A stretch of DNA of 64,000 nucleotides from Marinobacter adhaerens HP15 (GTDB lineage Bacteria; Pseudomonadota; Gammaproteobacteria; Pseudomonadales; Oleiphilaceae), in NCBI RefSeq assembly GCF_000166295.1, contig NC_017506.1, positions 1,426,001 to 1,490,000 of the forward strand, read 5' to 3'. Numbering within the stretch: position 1 is the first letter of the stretch; the number at the start of each line of letters is the position of its first letter. The notes beneath the pieces were generated by a model. That model was not told the DNA's origin. It saw only the letters and a program-made list of their open reading frames with translations, and searched no databases. This document shows, piece after piece, positions 19,093 to 27,284 of this stretch. A program made the translations under genes and the position numbers.

Positions 19093-21153
19093 ATGGCCAG
19101 TAATCAGGCAAACGTTTCCGCCAGAGAGGGTGTGTTCCAGGTTGATTCACCGTTCCAGCCAGCGGGCGATCAGCCCAAGGCAATCGAGGGGCTAATGGAT
19201 GGTATCCAATCCGGTCTGGCACACCAGACGTTGCTGGGGGTAACCGGCTCCGGTAAAACCTTCACCATCGCCAATGTCATCCAGCAGGTCCAGCGGCCCA
19301 CCATCATCATGGCCCATAACAAGACCCTGGCCGCCCAGCTCTATGGTGAGTTCAAGGAGTTCTTTCCCGACAATGCGGTAGAATATTTCGTTTCCTACTA
19401 CGACTACTATCAGCCAGAAGCTTACGTACCCTCGTCGGACACGTTTATCGAGAAAGACGCTTCTATCAACGAGCACATTGAGCAGATGCGTCTGTCTGCT
19501 ACCAAGGCATTGCTGGAAAGACCGGATGCCATCATTGTGGCGACGGTGTCGTCTATCTACGGCCTTGGTGACCCCCAGTCTTACCTGAAGATGATGCTGC
19601 ATCTGGACCGGGGCGATCAGATCGATCAGCGATACATCCTCCGGCGCCTGGCCGAACTTCAGTACACCAGGAACGATATCGAGTTCCACCGGGCCAATTA
19701 CCGGGTTCGGGGCGATGTGATCGATGTATTCCCGGCGGAATCCGAGAAGGAAGCTATCCGCATCGAGCTCTTCGATGACGAGGTTGAGAATCTCAGCTAT
19801 TTCGACCCGTTGACCGGTGAGGTCCTGCGCCGAGTGCCAAGGGTCACCATCTACCCGAAATCGCATTATGTGACGCCCCGGCAGACGGTGTTGGATGCGG
19901 TCGAGCATATCAAGGTTGAGCTGGATGAGCGGCTGCAGCAGCTGCGGGACAACAACCGCCTGGTGGAAGCACAACGCCTGGAAGAGCGAACCCGGTACGA
20001 CATCGAAATGATGCTGGAACTGGGCTATTGCAATGGCATTGAGAACTACTCGCGCTACCTCTCAGGTCGCCGCCCAGGTGAGGCACCGCCGACACTGTTT
20101 GATTACTTGCCGCCCAATGCCTTGCTGGTGGTGGATGAATCTCACGTGACCATTCCCCAGATCGGCGCCATGTACAAGGGCGACCGGTCCCGGAAGGAAA
20201 CCCTTGTTGAGTACGGTTTCCGCCTCCCATCGGCGCTGGATAACCGACCCATGAAGTTTGAAGAGTGGGAGCGAATTGCGCCCCAGATGATCTTCGTATC
20301 CGCAACCCCGTCCACTTACGAGGCCGAGCATGCGGGTCAGGTGGTGGAACAGGTGGTGCGCCCCACCGGCCTGCTGGACCCGGAAATCGAGGTGCGTCCC
20401 GCGTCTACCCAGGTGGACGACCTGCTCTCGGAAATCCACACGCGGGTGAAGGTGAAGGAACGGGTTCTGGTGACCACGCTGACCAAGCGTATGGCCGAGG
20501 ATCTGACCGACTTCCTGATGGAACACGACATCAAGGTTCGCTATCTGCACTCGGACATCGATACCGTCGAGCGGGTGGAGATCATCCGGGACCTCCGGCG
20601 GGGGGAATTCGATGTGCTGGTGGGCATCAACCTGCTGCGGGAAGGCTTGGACATGCCCGAGGTTTCGCTGGTGGCCATCCTGGATGCTGACAAGGAAGGT
20701 TTCCTGCGCTCCGAGCGCTCACTGATCCAGACCATGGGTCGTGCGGCACGGAATGTTCACGGCAAGGCCATTCTCTACGGTGACCGGATTACAGGCTCCA
20801 TGCAGCGGGCTATTGATGAGACAGAGCGTCGCCGGGCCAAGCAGGAAGCTCACAACCTGGAACAGGGCATTACCCCGCAGGGCCTGAACAAGAAGATTGC
20901 CGACATCATGGAAGGTGCCGGAGGCGGCGGTCGTGGCCGTCGCAAGGCCGAGCGCCCGGGGCAGAAAGCAGCCGAAGAGGCGGAACAGTATCGGGCCAAG
21001 GCTGGCAATCGGTCGCCGGAGGAGGTCCTCAAGGAAGTGTCCCGGCTCGAGGATGAAATGTACAAGGCCGCTTCCGAACTGGATTTCGAGACGGCTGCGC
21101 GCCTGCGTGATGATATCGCCGAGCTGAAAGAGGCGGCACTGCGGACCGGCTGA
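19093..21153 (+). CDS. uvrB: Excinuclease ABC subunit B
   Basis: UvrB verifies lesions in nucleotide excision repair and hands them to UvrC. The 686-residue protein has Walker A '[16 protein letters not shown]', the beta-hairpin region '[20 protein letters not shown]', the DEAD-like 'VVDESH', helicase motif VI 'QTMGRAARN', and a C-terminal UVR motif ('[20 protein letters not shown]') that contacts UvrC. The frame is open from 19039, but the ATG at 19093 gives the usual short N-terminus and GGAGG lies about 12 bases before it. I saw no convincing LexA box (CTG-N10-CAG) upstream. Its stop abuts that of the next, convergent gene. Confidence 0.97.
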   Translation: MASNQANVSAREGVFQVDSPFQPAGDQPKAIEGLMDGIQSGLAHQTLLGVTGSGKTFTIANVIQQVQRPTIIMAHNKTLAAQLYGEFKEFFPDNAVEYFVSYYDYYQPEAYVPSSDTFIEKDASINEHIEQMRLSATKALLERPDAIIVATVSSIYGLGDPQSYLKMMLHLDRGDQIDQRYILRRLAELQYTRNDIEFHRANYRVRGDVIDVFPAESEKEAIRIELFDDEVENLSYFDPLTGEVLRRVPRVTIYPKSHYVTPRQTVLDAVEHIKVELDERLQQLRDNNRLVEAQRLEERTRYDIEMMLELGYCNGIENYSRYLSGRRPGEAPPTLFDYLPPNALLVVDESHVTIPQIGAMYKGDRSRKETLVEYGFRLPSALDNRPMKFEEWERIAPQMIFVSATPSTYEAEHAGQVVEQVVRPTGLLDPEIEVRPASTQVDDLLSEIHTRVKVKERVLVTTLTKRMAEDLTDFLMEHDIKVRYLHSDIDTVERVEIIRDLRRGEFDVLVGINLLREGLDMPEVSLVAILDADKEGFLRSERSLIQTMGRAARNVHGKAILYGDRITGSMQRAIDETERRRAKQEAHNLEQGITPQGLNKKIADIMEGAGGGGRGRRKAERPGQKAAEEAEQYRAKAGNRSPEEVLKEVSRLEDEMYKAASELDFETAARLRDDIAELKEAALRTG

Positions 21154-22272
21154 TCAGGCCGGTCGCTTGGGTCCCACGATGATCGCAGCCTGCAGTGGCT
21201 GGTTCCTGCCGTACCGTGAAATCTGGCTGAACACCCGGCGGTCGACTGGCAGGTACTGCTTGTCGGCCACGGTTTCGCCGATTTCAGCATCGATTTCCGG
21301 GTCGTGCAGGTACACGAATTGGTCGTCAATCGCGCAGACGGTGACCCAATGGGGAACGCGGCTACGATTCAGCTGCCAGGTGCTGATCAGGATGACTGGA
21401 ATTCGTCCCTCATGAAGCGCTTCTTCCATCGCTTCAAGGGTCAGCGGGTCATGGTGTAGCTGAATGCCTGTCTTGCCGATGTCGTGTAAAAAGCCCTCGT
21501 GTACCAGCTCCAGTACCCGCTTCTTGTCCTCGCTTCTGACGGTGTCCTTGAAGAGGGCTCCTTCCATGCTGATCCAGGCGCTGGCTTCAAAACCCCGATT
21601 CCACGCTGCGAGCGCCAGTCCATGTGGGCCGCAGCCGCCGTGGCCGGCGAGCATAAATATGGTGGTCGCTTCCCGCCAAAGCCTGAGTTCTTCCAGGGTT
21701 GTGAGTGGTTGCTGTTCATCCAGAGCTGCCATCGCCATGATCAGCGCCGCCGGCCCGCAGGAGAAATCCGTGGTCTGCGGATAGTAGGGAACGGCCGGAA
21801 ATTCTCTTGAAGGCTCATAGAACAGAATCCGCCGCTCGAAGCGAAGGGCGTCTCCGTGGTCTTCGTAATAGTCCCGGTAGGTGCCGAACTGGCGATAGCC
21901 CAGGCGCTTGTAGAGGTTGATGGCGCCTCTGTTATCCTCGCGGACTTCCAGGCGCATGATGATACGGCCAGCGTCTACCGCCTCCGATTCTGCTTCCCGT
22001 ACCAGTTTCTCGCCCACGCCCTGGCCACGCACAGCTGGCGACACCGCAATGGAGTAGATCCGGGCGAGCCGGGTGGCAGCGCTCATCAGAACCAGGCAGT
22101 AGCCCACCAGCCCGCCATCGGCCTCGGCCACAATCAAGCGGTCTCTGGGCATTTCCAGAAAGCGACGAAAACTCCGCCGAGAGAGGCGGTCTTCGGTGAA
22201 GCACCGGTTTTCGAGCAAGACCAGGGCGTCGAGGTCCTTGCTGGAGGCTTGTCGGAGCTGGAAATCAGGCAT
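21154..22272 (-). CDS. GNAT acetyltransferase fused to a C39-like cysteine peptidase
   Basis: A 372-residue soluble protein of two parts. Residues about 3-150 form a RimI-like GNAT domain with the acetyl-CoA motif 'VSPAVRGQGVGEKL' and 'NLYKRLGYRQFGTYRDYY'. Residues about 160-370 form a papain-like C39/DUF3335-type domain: 'TTDFSCGPAALIMAM' supplies Cys172, 'VPHWVTV' His308 and 'YLHDPE' Asp324, a plausible catalytic triad. It stands divergent from an ATP-grasp RimK-like gene, 201 bases away. Related GNAT/peptidase/ATP-grasp neighbourhoods have been proposed to add and remove amino acids or acyl groups on a peptide or protein, but the substrate here is unknown. Its stop codon directly abuts that of uvrB within TGATCA, inside a 7-bp inverted repeat (21144-21164). 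Confidence 0.88.
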   Translation of the reverse strand: MPDFQLRQASSKDLDALVLLENRCFTEDRLSRRSFRRFLEMPRDRLIVAEADGGLVGYCLVLMSAATRLARIYSIAVSPAVRGQGVGEKLVREAESEAVDAGRIIMRLEVREDNRGAINLYKRLGYRQFGTYRDYYEDHGDALRFERRILFYEPSREFPAVPYYPQTTDFSCGPAALIMAMAALDEQQPLTTLEELRLWREATTIFMLAGHGGCGPHGLALAAWNRGFEASAWISMEGALFKDTVRSEDKKRVLELVHEGFLHDIGKTGIQLHHDPLTLEAMEEALHEGRIPVILISTWQLNRSRVPHWVTVCAIDDQFVYLHDPEIDAEIGETVADKQYLPVDRRVFSQISRYGRNQPLQAAIIVGPKRPA

Positions 22273-22473
22273 TGAGAGGCGGCCTTGAAAAACGCGAGGA
22301 GGGCATGCTGGTGGGCTTCCCGTACTCCGCTATTATGTGTGAGAGTCAGGGTAACGCAAAGACCACAAGGATGCGTAAAAGCACGCATTATGCGCCGATT
22401 GTGCAGCGATTGTGACCGGCGTATTGTGGCCACAATTACCACAGGCAAGACCTTTCAGGGAGGAATGCCTTCA

Positions 22474-23973
22474 ATGTCCCGATTGCTTATCGTAGTGGAC
22501 CGCGCCAAAGACTGGGCGCCTTATTACCCCAGTGAGGACGTGCTGACGTTTGATCAGTACCTCCAGTTCTCAGCTCCGCCCGCCAGCCGGGTCAGGGTCA
22601 TCAACCTGTGTCAGAGCGCCCGGTACCTGAGCAAGGGGTATTATTGTTCACTCCTGGCGGAGGCCCGTGGTCACCATGTCGTACCCTCGGTGATGACGCT
22701 CAATGATCTCGGCCGCAAAGGACTGTTTTCACTTGAGCTGGAAGAGCTTGATGAAAGCGTCATTAACTGGCTGGAAGCAGCGGGTTCGGCAATTGACCCC
22801 GCCAGCGATGAGCGCGCGGCCACCCACGAAGTGCGCATTCGGACCTACTTTGGCCAGGCCGAGCACCCGGATCTGAAGCCGGTCGCCCGGGCACTTTTCG
22901 AGCGTTTTCCTTGCCCGATTCTTGAAATTGTCTTCAAGCGCCGCAAGCAGTGGCAAATCGAGTCCATGAAGCCGGCGGCTCCGGCGGATCTGGGCGAGCA
23001 GGAGCAGGACGTGTTCGCAGCTGCCCTGGATCGTTTCAGCAGTATGGTCTGGCGTAAGCCAAGGGCCCGACGCCGTTACCGCTATGATCTGGCGGTGCTG
23101 GTCAATCCCGACGAGGAAATGCCGCCGAGTGACAAGGTTGCCCTGAAGCGCTTCGAGAAGGCGGGCCGTAAACTGGGCATTAACGTTGAGCAGATTACCC
23201 GCCGGGATTATATGCGCCTGCCGGAATACGATGGATTGTTCATTCGTGAGACCACTGCCATTGATCATCATACCTACCGGTTTGCCCGCAAGGCGGCCGC
23301 TGAGGGCATGGTGGTCATCGATGACCCGGTGTCGATCCTCAAGTGCACCAACAAGGTGTTCCTTGCAGATCTCCTGAAGAACAACAAGGTTCCCACGCCC
23401 AAGACACTCATCCTGTCGAAAGATCAGAAGAACGCTGTCGAGCAGGTCATCAGTGAGCTGGGTTTTCCGGTAGTTATCAAGATCCCGGATGGTGCGTTTT
23501 CCCGCGGCGTAACCAAGGCCGAAGACGAGAAGACCCTCCGTGCCGGGCTGAGAGACCTGTTCAAGCAGTCCGCCCTGGTGCTGGCTCAGGAATACCTTTA
23601 CACCGATTACGACTGGCGTATTGGTGTGCTCGGTGGGCGGGCCATCTACGCCTGCAAGTACATGATGGTGAAAGGCCACTGGCAGATCTATCAGCACAGC
23701 GAATCCGAGAGTGAGAGCGGTGGCTTTGAGACCATGCCCACGTATGAGGTGCCAAGGAATGTCATTCAGGCGGCCCTGAATGCCACCAGACTGATCGGCA
23801 ACGGGCTGTACGGTGTGGATATCAAACAGTCAGGCAACCGGGTTGCCGTCATCGAAGTCAACGACAACCCGAGCATTGATGCGGGCGTGGAAGACTGCTT
23901 CCTGGGGGGCGAGCTCTACACCCTGATCATGCAGGAGTTTCTTTCAAGGATGGAAGAGAACAGGCGTCGCTAG
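22474..23973 (+). CDS. RimK-like ATP-grasp ligase with RLAN N-terminal domain
   Basis: A 499-residue cytosolic protein. Residues about 1-150 ('LLIVVDRAKDWAPYYPSEDV') match the domain found N-terminal to RimK-like ATP-grasp proteins (RLAN). Residues about 260-495 are ATP-grasp: 'VFLADLLKNNKVPTPKTLIL', 'FPVVIKIPDGAFSRGV', 'AQEYLYTDYDWRIGVLGG' and the metal-binding 'VIEVNDNPSIDAG'. RimK-type enzymes join amino acids, often glutamate, to a carboxylate; the substrate here is not known. ATG 22474 is chosen because GGAGGA lies nine bases before it, whereas for ATG 22465 the same sequence touches the start. It is paired divergently with the GNAT-C39 gene. Confidence 0.87.
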   Translation: MSRLLIVVDRAKDWAPYYPSEDVLTFDQYLQFSAPPASRVRVINLCQSARYLSKGYYCSLLAEARGHHVVPSVMTLNDLGRKGLFSLELEELDESVINWLEAAGSAIDPASDERAATHEVRIRTYFGQAEHPDLKPVARALFERFPCPILEIVFKRRKQWQIESMKPAAPADLGEQEQDVFAAALDRFSSMVWRKPRARRRYRYDLAVLVNPDEEMPPSDKVALKRFEKAGRKLGINVEQITRRDYMRLPEYDGLFIRETTAIDHHTYRFARKAAAEGMVVIDDPVSILKCTNKVFLADLLKNNKVPTPKTLILSKDQKNAVEQVISELGFPVVIKIPDGAFSRGVTKAEDEKTLRAGLRDLFKQSALVLAQEYLYTDYDWRIGVLGGRAIYACKYMMVKGHWQIYQHSESESESGGFETMPTYEVPRNVIQAALNATRLIGNGLYGVDIKQSGNRVAVIEVNDNPSIDAGVEDCFLGGELYTLIMQEFLSRMEENRRR

Positions 23974-23992
23974 GTTCTATGGCCGGCGGCTT

Positions 23993-25151
23993 TCAGGGGC
24001 CGGCCACCCAGACCCGGACACTCCCAAACCAGGGGTAATCACCGAGCTCTTCCCTGATGTTTGAGGATGAGAAGACGGTTTCACCCTCGGGGCTGTCCAG
24101 GAACAGCTCCAGATGCACCTTGTTTTTCAGATAGTGCAGCCGGAGCCGGCTGTGTTGCGGCAACTCTCCCAGGTGTCGGGCCAGGATGGCCCGGATGTCT
24201 TCACGGGAGGGCAGTCGCTCGGAGGTCAGCGGCTGATCTTCGTCGTTTTCGGCGTCGATGTGGAAGTTGATGTCCCGGATGTTGTCCAGGGCATCCCGCA
24301 TTCCCGAGACAACCTGCATACCGATCTGATGCCCTTCCGATACGCTGATTTCCGGACGAACCACCAGGTGAATATCCAGCAGAATGTCGTGCCCCATACG
24401 ACGGCTGCGAAGCTCATGCACGTTGCGCACTCCGTCTGTGTCCCGGGCGATACTCTTGAGCATCTCCGTGTCCTCCTGGGAGAGGCCGGTATCCACGAGT
24501 TCCTTGACGCTGTCCCAGGTAAACTTCCAGCCAATGTGGATAATGATGCCTGCGATCACCACCGCCGCGAACACATCAAGCCAGACCATGCCGAGCATGG
24601 CTCCGGCCGTGGACACCAGAACCACGACTGAGGAGAACGCATCAGTTCGGCTGTGCCAGGCGTTGGCGATAATCAGATCCGAGCGGATCTTCAGGCCGAC
24701 GTGGCGTGTGTATCGGAAAATCCATTCCTTGCCCGCAACAGACGCTGCAGCTGCCACCAGAACCGGCCAGCCAGGCACAGTATCCACGCCACCCTCTATC
24801 AGGCGTAGGGGTTTCCCAGGCCAGGGCGGCGCCAACGGCAATCAGGATGCTGCCCAGAACCAGAGTGCCGAAGGTTTCGATTCGCTGATGGCCGTAAGGA
24901 TGGTCGTCATCCGGCTCCTGGCGGGACACCTTCATGACGCCAAGAACAACCAGATCAGAGGCAACATCCGTAAACGAGTGAATGCCATCCACCAGCAGGG
25001 CCTGGGAGTTAAAAAGAGCACCACCAATGACTTTTATGACCCCGAGTACGGCATCGAGAATCATTCCGATAATGGTCACGCGCGAGGCCGCCTTCATTTC
25101 GCCCGCGAGGTTTTCCCGGTGCTGTTGGGCGGGGGAAATCGGCTCTTGCAT
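23993..25151 (-). pseudogene. Cation diffusion facilitator transporter, broken by a one-base frameshift
   Basis: The reading frame from the ATG at 25151 encodes the first half of a CDF metal exporter ('DGIHSFTDVASDLVVLGV', a DxxxD-type TM2 metal site) up to 'ILIAVGAALAWET'. The rest, including the TM5 site 'NAWHSRTDAFSS' and the cytosolic domain ('LLDIHLVVRPEISVSEGHQ'), continues in another frame to 23993. Removing one base from the G-run 24808-24811 (CCCC on the coding strand) restores a continuous 385-residue protein reading WET-LRLIEGGVDTVPGW. It is therefore either a recent pseudogene or a homopolymer sequencing error. The product would export Zn2+ or another divalent cation. Confidence 0.86.
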
Positions 25152-25347
25152 TGATGCACTCCAGATCAGAAGACAGGTGTCAGTATAACGTTATTCTCAC
25201 GGGCTTTGGCAGGTGTGGCTAAAAGAGGGGATTTCAAGTGATTTATGCACATCATTGCAGAACGATGACTGGGTAACATTTTGTTTAGTATTTGTCGACA
25301 GCCATGAGAAAAATATATAAACCATTGAAAATAAACATAAAAATAAC

Positions 25348-25516
25348 TGATCAAAAAATGATCAATTTGTAGATTGGCGCAGTTATCAAGGGATGGCAAC
25401 CGTTGCCCCGCGATTTTCAACAGGTTTATCCACAGATTCCGTGGAAAAGGTCATGAGAGTGCCATGATACAGTCATTTACAGCTGATTTGGTTCTATCCC
25501 GGGATGCTGTGGAAAA
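25348..25516. other. AT-rich tract with DnaA-box-like sequences upstream of pyrD
   Basis: The 409-base gap between the CDF gene and pyrD is AT-rich over about 25225-25380. It holds two TGATCA palindromes 11 bases apart (25348 and 25359), a perfect DnaA consensus TTATCCACA (25426-25434), CGTGGAAAA (25440-25448) and TGTGGAAAA (25508-25516; 8/9 to the reverse consensus). A possible -10 box TATACT lies at 25524-25529. I found no gene in this gap. Whether DnaA binds is untested. Confidence 0.45.
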
Positions 25517-25560
25517 CTTCCGGTATACTCCGCCCACTTGGATCAGGGGAGTTTTTTCAG

Positions 25561-26580
25561 ATGTACGGCGTTATCCGCAATCTGCTTTTCCGCCTTCCAG
25601 CGGAGCAGGCTCACAATGTTGCATTGAATGGTCTCGATCTTGCGCACCGATTAGGCGTTTTGAGCGCTTTTTCACCAAAGATAGATTCATTGCCAGTGAA
25701 TGTTATGGGGCTGGATTTTCCGAATCCCGTCGGGCTTGCCGCAGGTCTGGATAAGAACGCCGATCACCTCGATGCGCTTGGCGCCCTGGGCTTCGGTTTT
25801 ATTGAAGTCGGTACCGTGACGCCTCTGGCGCAGCCCGGCAATCCCAAACCACGGATGTTTCGGCTGCCGGAGCATCAGGCCATCATTAACCGGATGGGTT
25901 TCAACAACCAGGGCCTGGACCACTTGCTGGCCCGTGTGGATCAGCGCCGCTACAAGGGCGTGCTTGGAATCAATGTTGGCAAGAACAAGGACACGCCCAA
26001 CGACCAGTCCGAATCCGATTACCGGAAGGGGATATCGGCGGTTTACAGTCGGGCCGATTACATTACGGTGAATGTGTCCTCGCCCAACACGCCCGGTCTT
26101 CGGGATTTGCAGTTTGGAGACTCTCTGAAGGGCCTTCTGGAGGCCATCAAGGACGAACAGCTCCAGTGTGAGAAGGAGCATGGCCGGTATGTGCCTGTGG
26201 CGGTGAAGATCGCCCCGGACATGGACGATGATGGTATCCGCTTCGTGGCATCCGCCCTGCGTGAGACGGGCCTTGATGGCGTGATTGCCACCAATACAAC
26301 GATCAGTCGGGATGCCGTGGCAGGTCATACCCATGCCGATGAGGCTGGTGGCCTCAGCGGTGCACCGGTGCGGGAGGCTTCTCTCAGGGTTATCCGGGGG
26401 CTTTACGCGGAACTGGGGGAATCACTACCGATTATTGGTGTCGGCGGCATTATGGACGGTGAAAGTGCAGCCGAGAAAGTCCTGGCCGGTGCCAAGCTGG
26501 TCCAGATCTACACCGGTTTTATTTACCGGGGGCCTGAACTTATTAAAGAAGCTGTTGAGGCGATCCGGCAGGTCAAGTGA
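25561..26580 (+). CDS. pyrD: Dihydroorotate dehydrogenase (quinone), class 2
   Basis: The fourth step of pyrimidine synthesis: an FMN enzyme on the inner membrane that oxidises dihydroorotate and passes electrons to quinone. The 339-residue protein has an amphipathic N-terminal helix 'YGVIRNLLFRLPAEQAHNVA' typical of class 2, 'NPVGLAAGLDKNADHLDALG', 'TVNVSSPNTPGLRDLQ' with the catalytic Ser, 'AVKIAPDMDDDG', and 'IIGVGGIMDGESAAEKV'. The frame opens at 25504, but ATG 25561 fits the family start and has GGGGAG about nine bases upstream. GC-rich hairpins follow the stop. Confidence 0.96.
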   Translation: MYGVIRNLLFRLPAEQAHNVALNGLDLAHRLGVLSAFSPKIDSLPVNVMGLDFPNPVGLAAGLDKNADHLDALGALGFGFIEVGTVTPLAQPGNPKPRMFRLPEHQAIINRMGFNNQGLDHLLARVDQRRYKGVLGINVGKNKDTPNDQSESDYRKGISAVYSRADYITVNVSSPNTPGLRDLQFGDSLKGLLEAIKDEQLQCEKEHGRYVPVAVKIAPDMDDDGIRFVASALRETGLDGVIATNTTISRDAVAGHTHADEAGGLSGAPVREASLRVIRGLYAELGESLPIIGVGGIMDGESAAEKVLAGAKLVQIYTGFIYRGPELIKEAVEAIRQVK

Positions 26581-26605
26581 TTTACCGCGCCCCAGAACGA
26601 AGGTG

Positions 26606-26680
26606 GGCCCGCTTAGCGGGCCCGAGCGGGGAATGAACCCCGTGGCGCTTCATCGCATGGTACGGGGCGGGAGGCCCCGT
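26606..26680 (+). terminator. Two GC-rich hairpins after pyrD, probable termination region
   Basis: GGGCCCGC/GCGGGCCC (26606-26624, loop TTA) and ACGGGGC/GCCCCGT (26662-26680, five-base loop) lie 25-100 bases beyond pyrD and before convergent rmf. The second is followed only by a short T stretch, so both are weak candidates for intrinsic termination. Confidence 0.5.
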
Positions 26681-26752
26681 TTGGGTTGCTCTGAGTACTG
26701 CGTCAAATTGTGTGTAAAAAGATCAGATTAAGAATCGGGGTTAGTTGAGGCG

Positions 26753-26965
26753 TCACGCTGTCGTAACGTTAGCCAGTTTATGGATGCCGGATACGCCGGT
26801 CATGCCCTCCCATTGATCTGTGCGGCCTTCTCGCCACCCGTTCAGCCATTCCTGGCGAACTTCCGCCTGTTCAATCGGGCAGCTGTCTTTGGATTTTCCG
26901 GACACGCCAGCGAGATAACCCCGCTTGAATGCACGAGCGTACATGTCTCTTTTCTGTCTTTTCAT
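26753..26965 (-). CDS. rmf: Ribosome modulation factor
   Basis: A 70-residue basic protein that in stationary phase converts 70S ribosomes to inactive 100S dimers. The N-terminus 'MKRQKRDMYARAFKRGYLAG' and the middle 'CPIEQAEVRQEWLNGWREG' match the RMF family closely. The C-terminus is about 15 residues longer than in E. coli ('GMTGVSGIHKLANVTTA'). The frame is open for 29 more codons upstream, but the ATG at 26965 has GAGGA ten bases before it and gives the conserved start. It is convergent with pyrD, an arrangement that also places pyrD, rmf and rlmL close together in E. coli. Confidence 0.95.
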   Translation of the reverse strand: MKRQKRDMYARAFKRGYLAGVSGKSKDSCPIEQAEVRQEWLNGWREGRTDQWEGMTGVSGIHKLANVTTA

Positions 26966-27284
26966 GCCGTTCCTCACTGATGGATTAACAGAACAAGCGT
27001 GTACACATCTGCAGTGGCTGCGACCAGTGTTATCCGCTCCGGGATAACCCACTATTGTCAGCTCAAGCCAGAGCAGTCAGGATCCTGTTAACGGAAGGTT
27101 TGCAGCCTTCCGGAACGACGCGTCACTTACAAGGTAAGTCGAACCTTTAGCGGATGTACACTAATTATTTCATCTATGTGACGCTTTTTTTATAGTTATA
27201 TGAACTAAAAATTTTGCTGCGATTTTCGGAATAGCCTTTATTTCGGAAACTTACCTCAAGCCGTCCAGGAACCAGGAGTTGAAC
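26966..27284. other. Intergenic region between divergent rmf and rlmL
   Basis: This 319-base gap must hold the divergent promoters of rmf and rlmL. Visible structure: an inverted repeat CGGAAGG/CCTTCCG (27092-27112, seven-base loop), ACTTAC-AAG-GTAAGT (27125-27139) and an AT-rich stretch from about 27158 to 27225 ahead of rlmL. No -35/-10 pair stands out enough to call, and no gene is seen. Confidence 0.5.

Noticed and set aside
22285..22473. Upstream extension of the ATP-grasp protein by 63 residues
   Set aside because: The extra residues are Arg/Cys-rich and low in similarity to any domain, and the ATG at 22474 has a well-spaced GGAGGA.
25225..25530. A chromosomal replication origin
   Set aside because: Although a DnaA box and AT-rich DNA are present, there are only three boxes, two of them imperfect, and the usual origin genes are absent.
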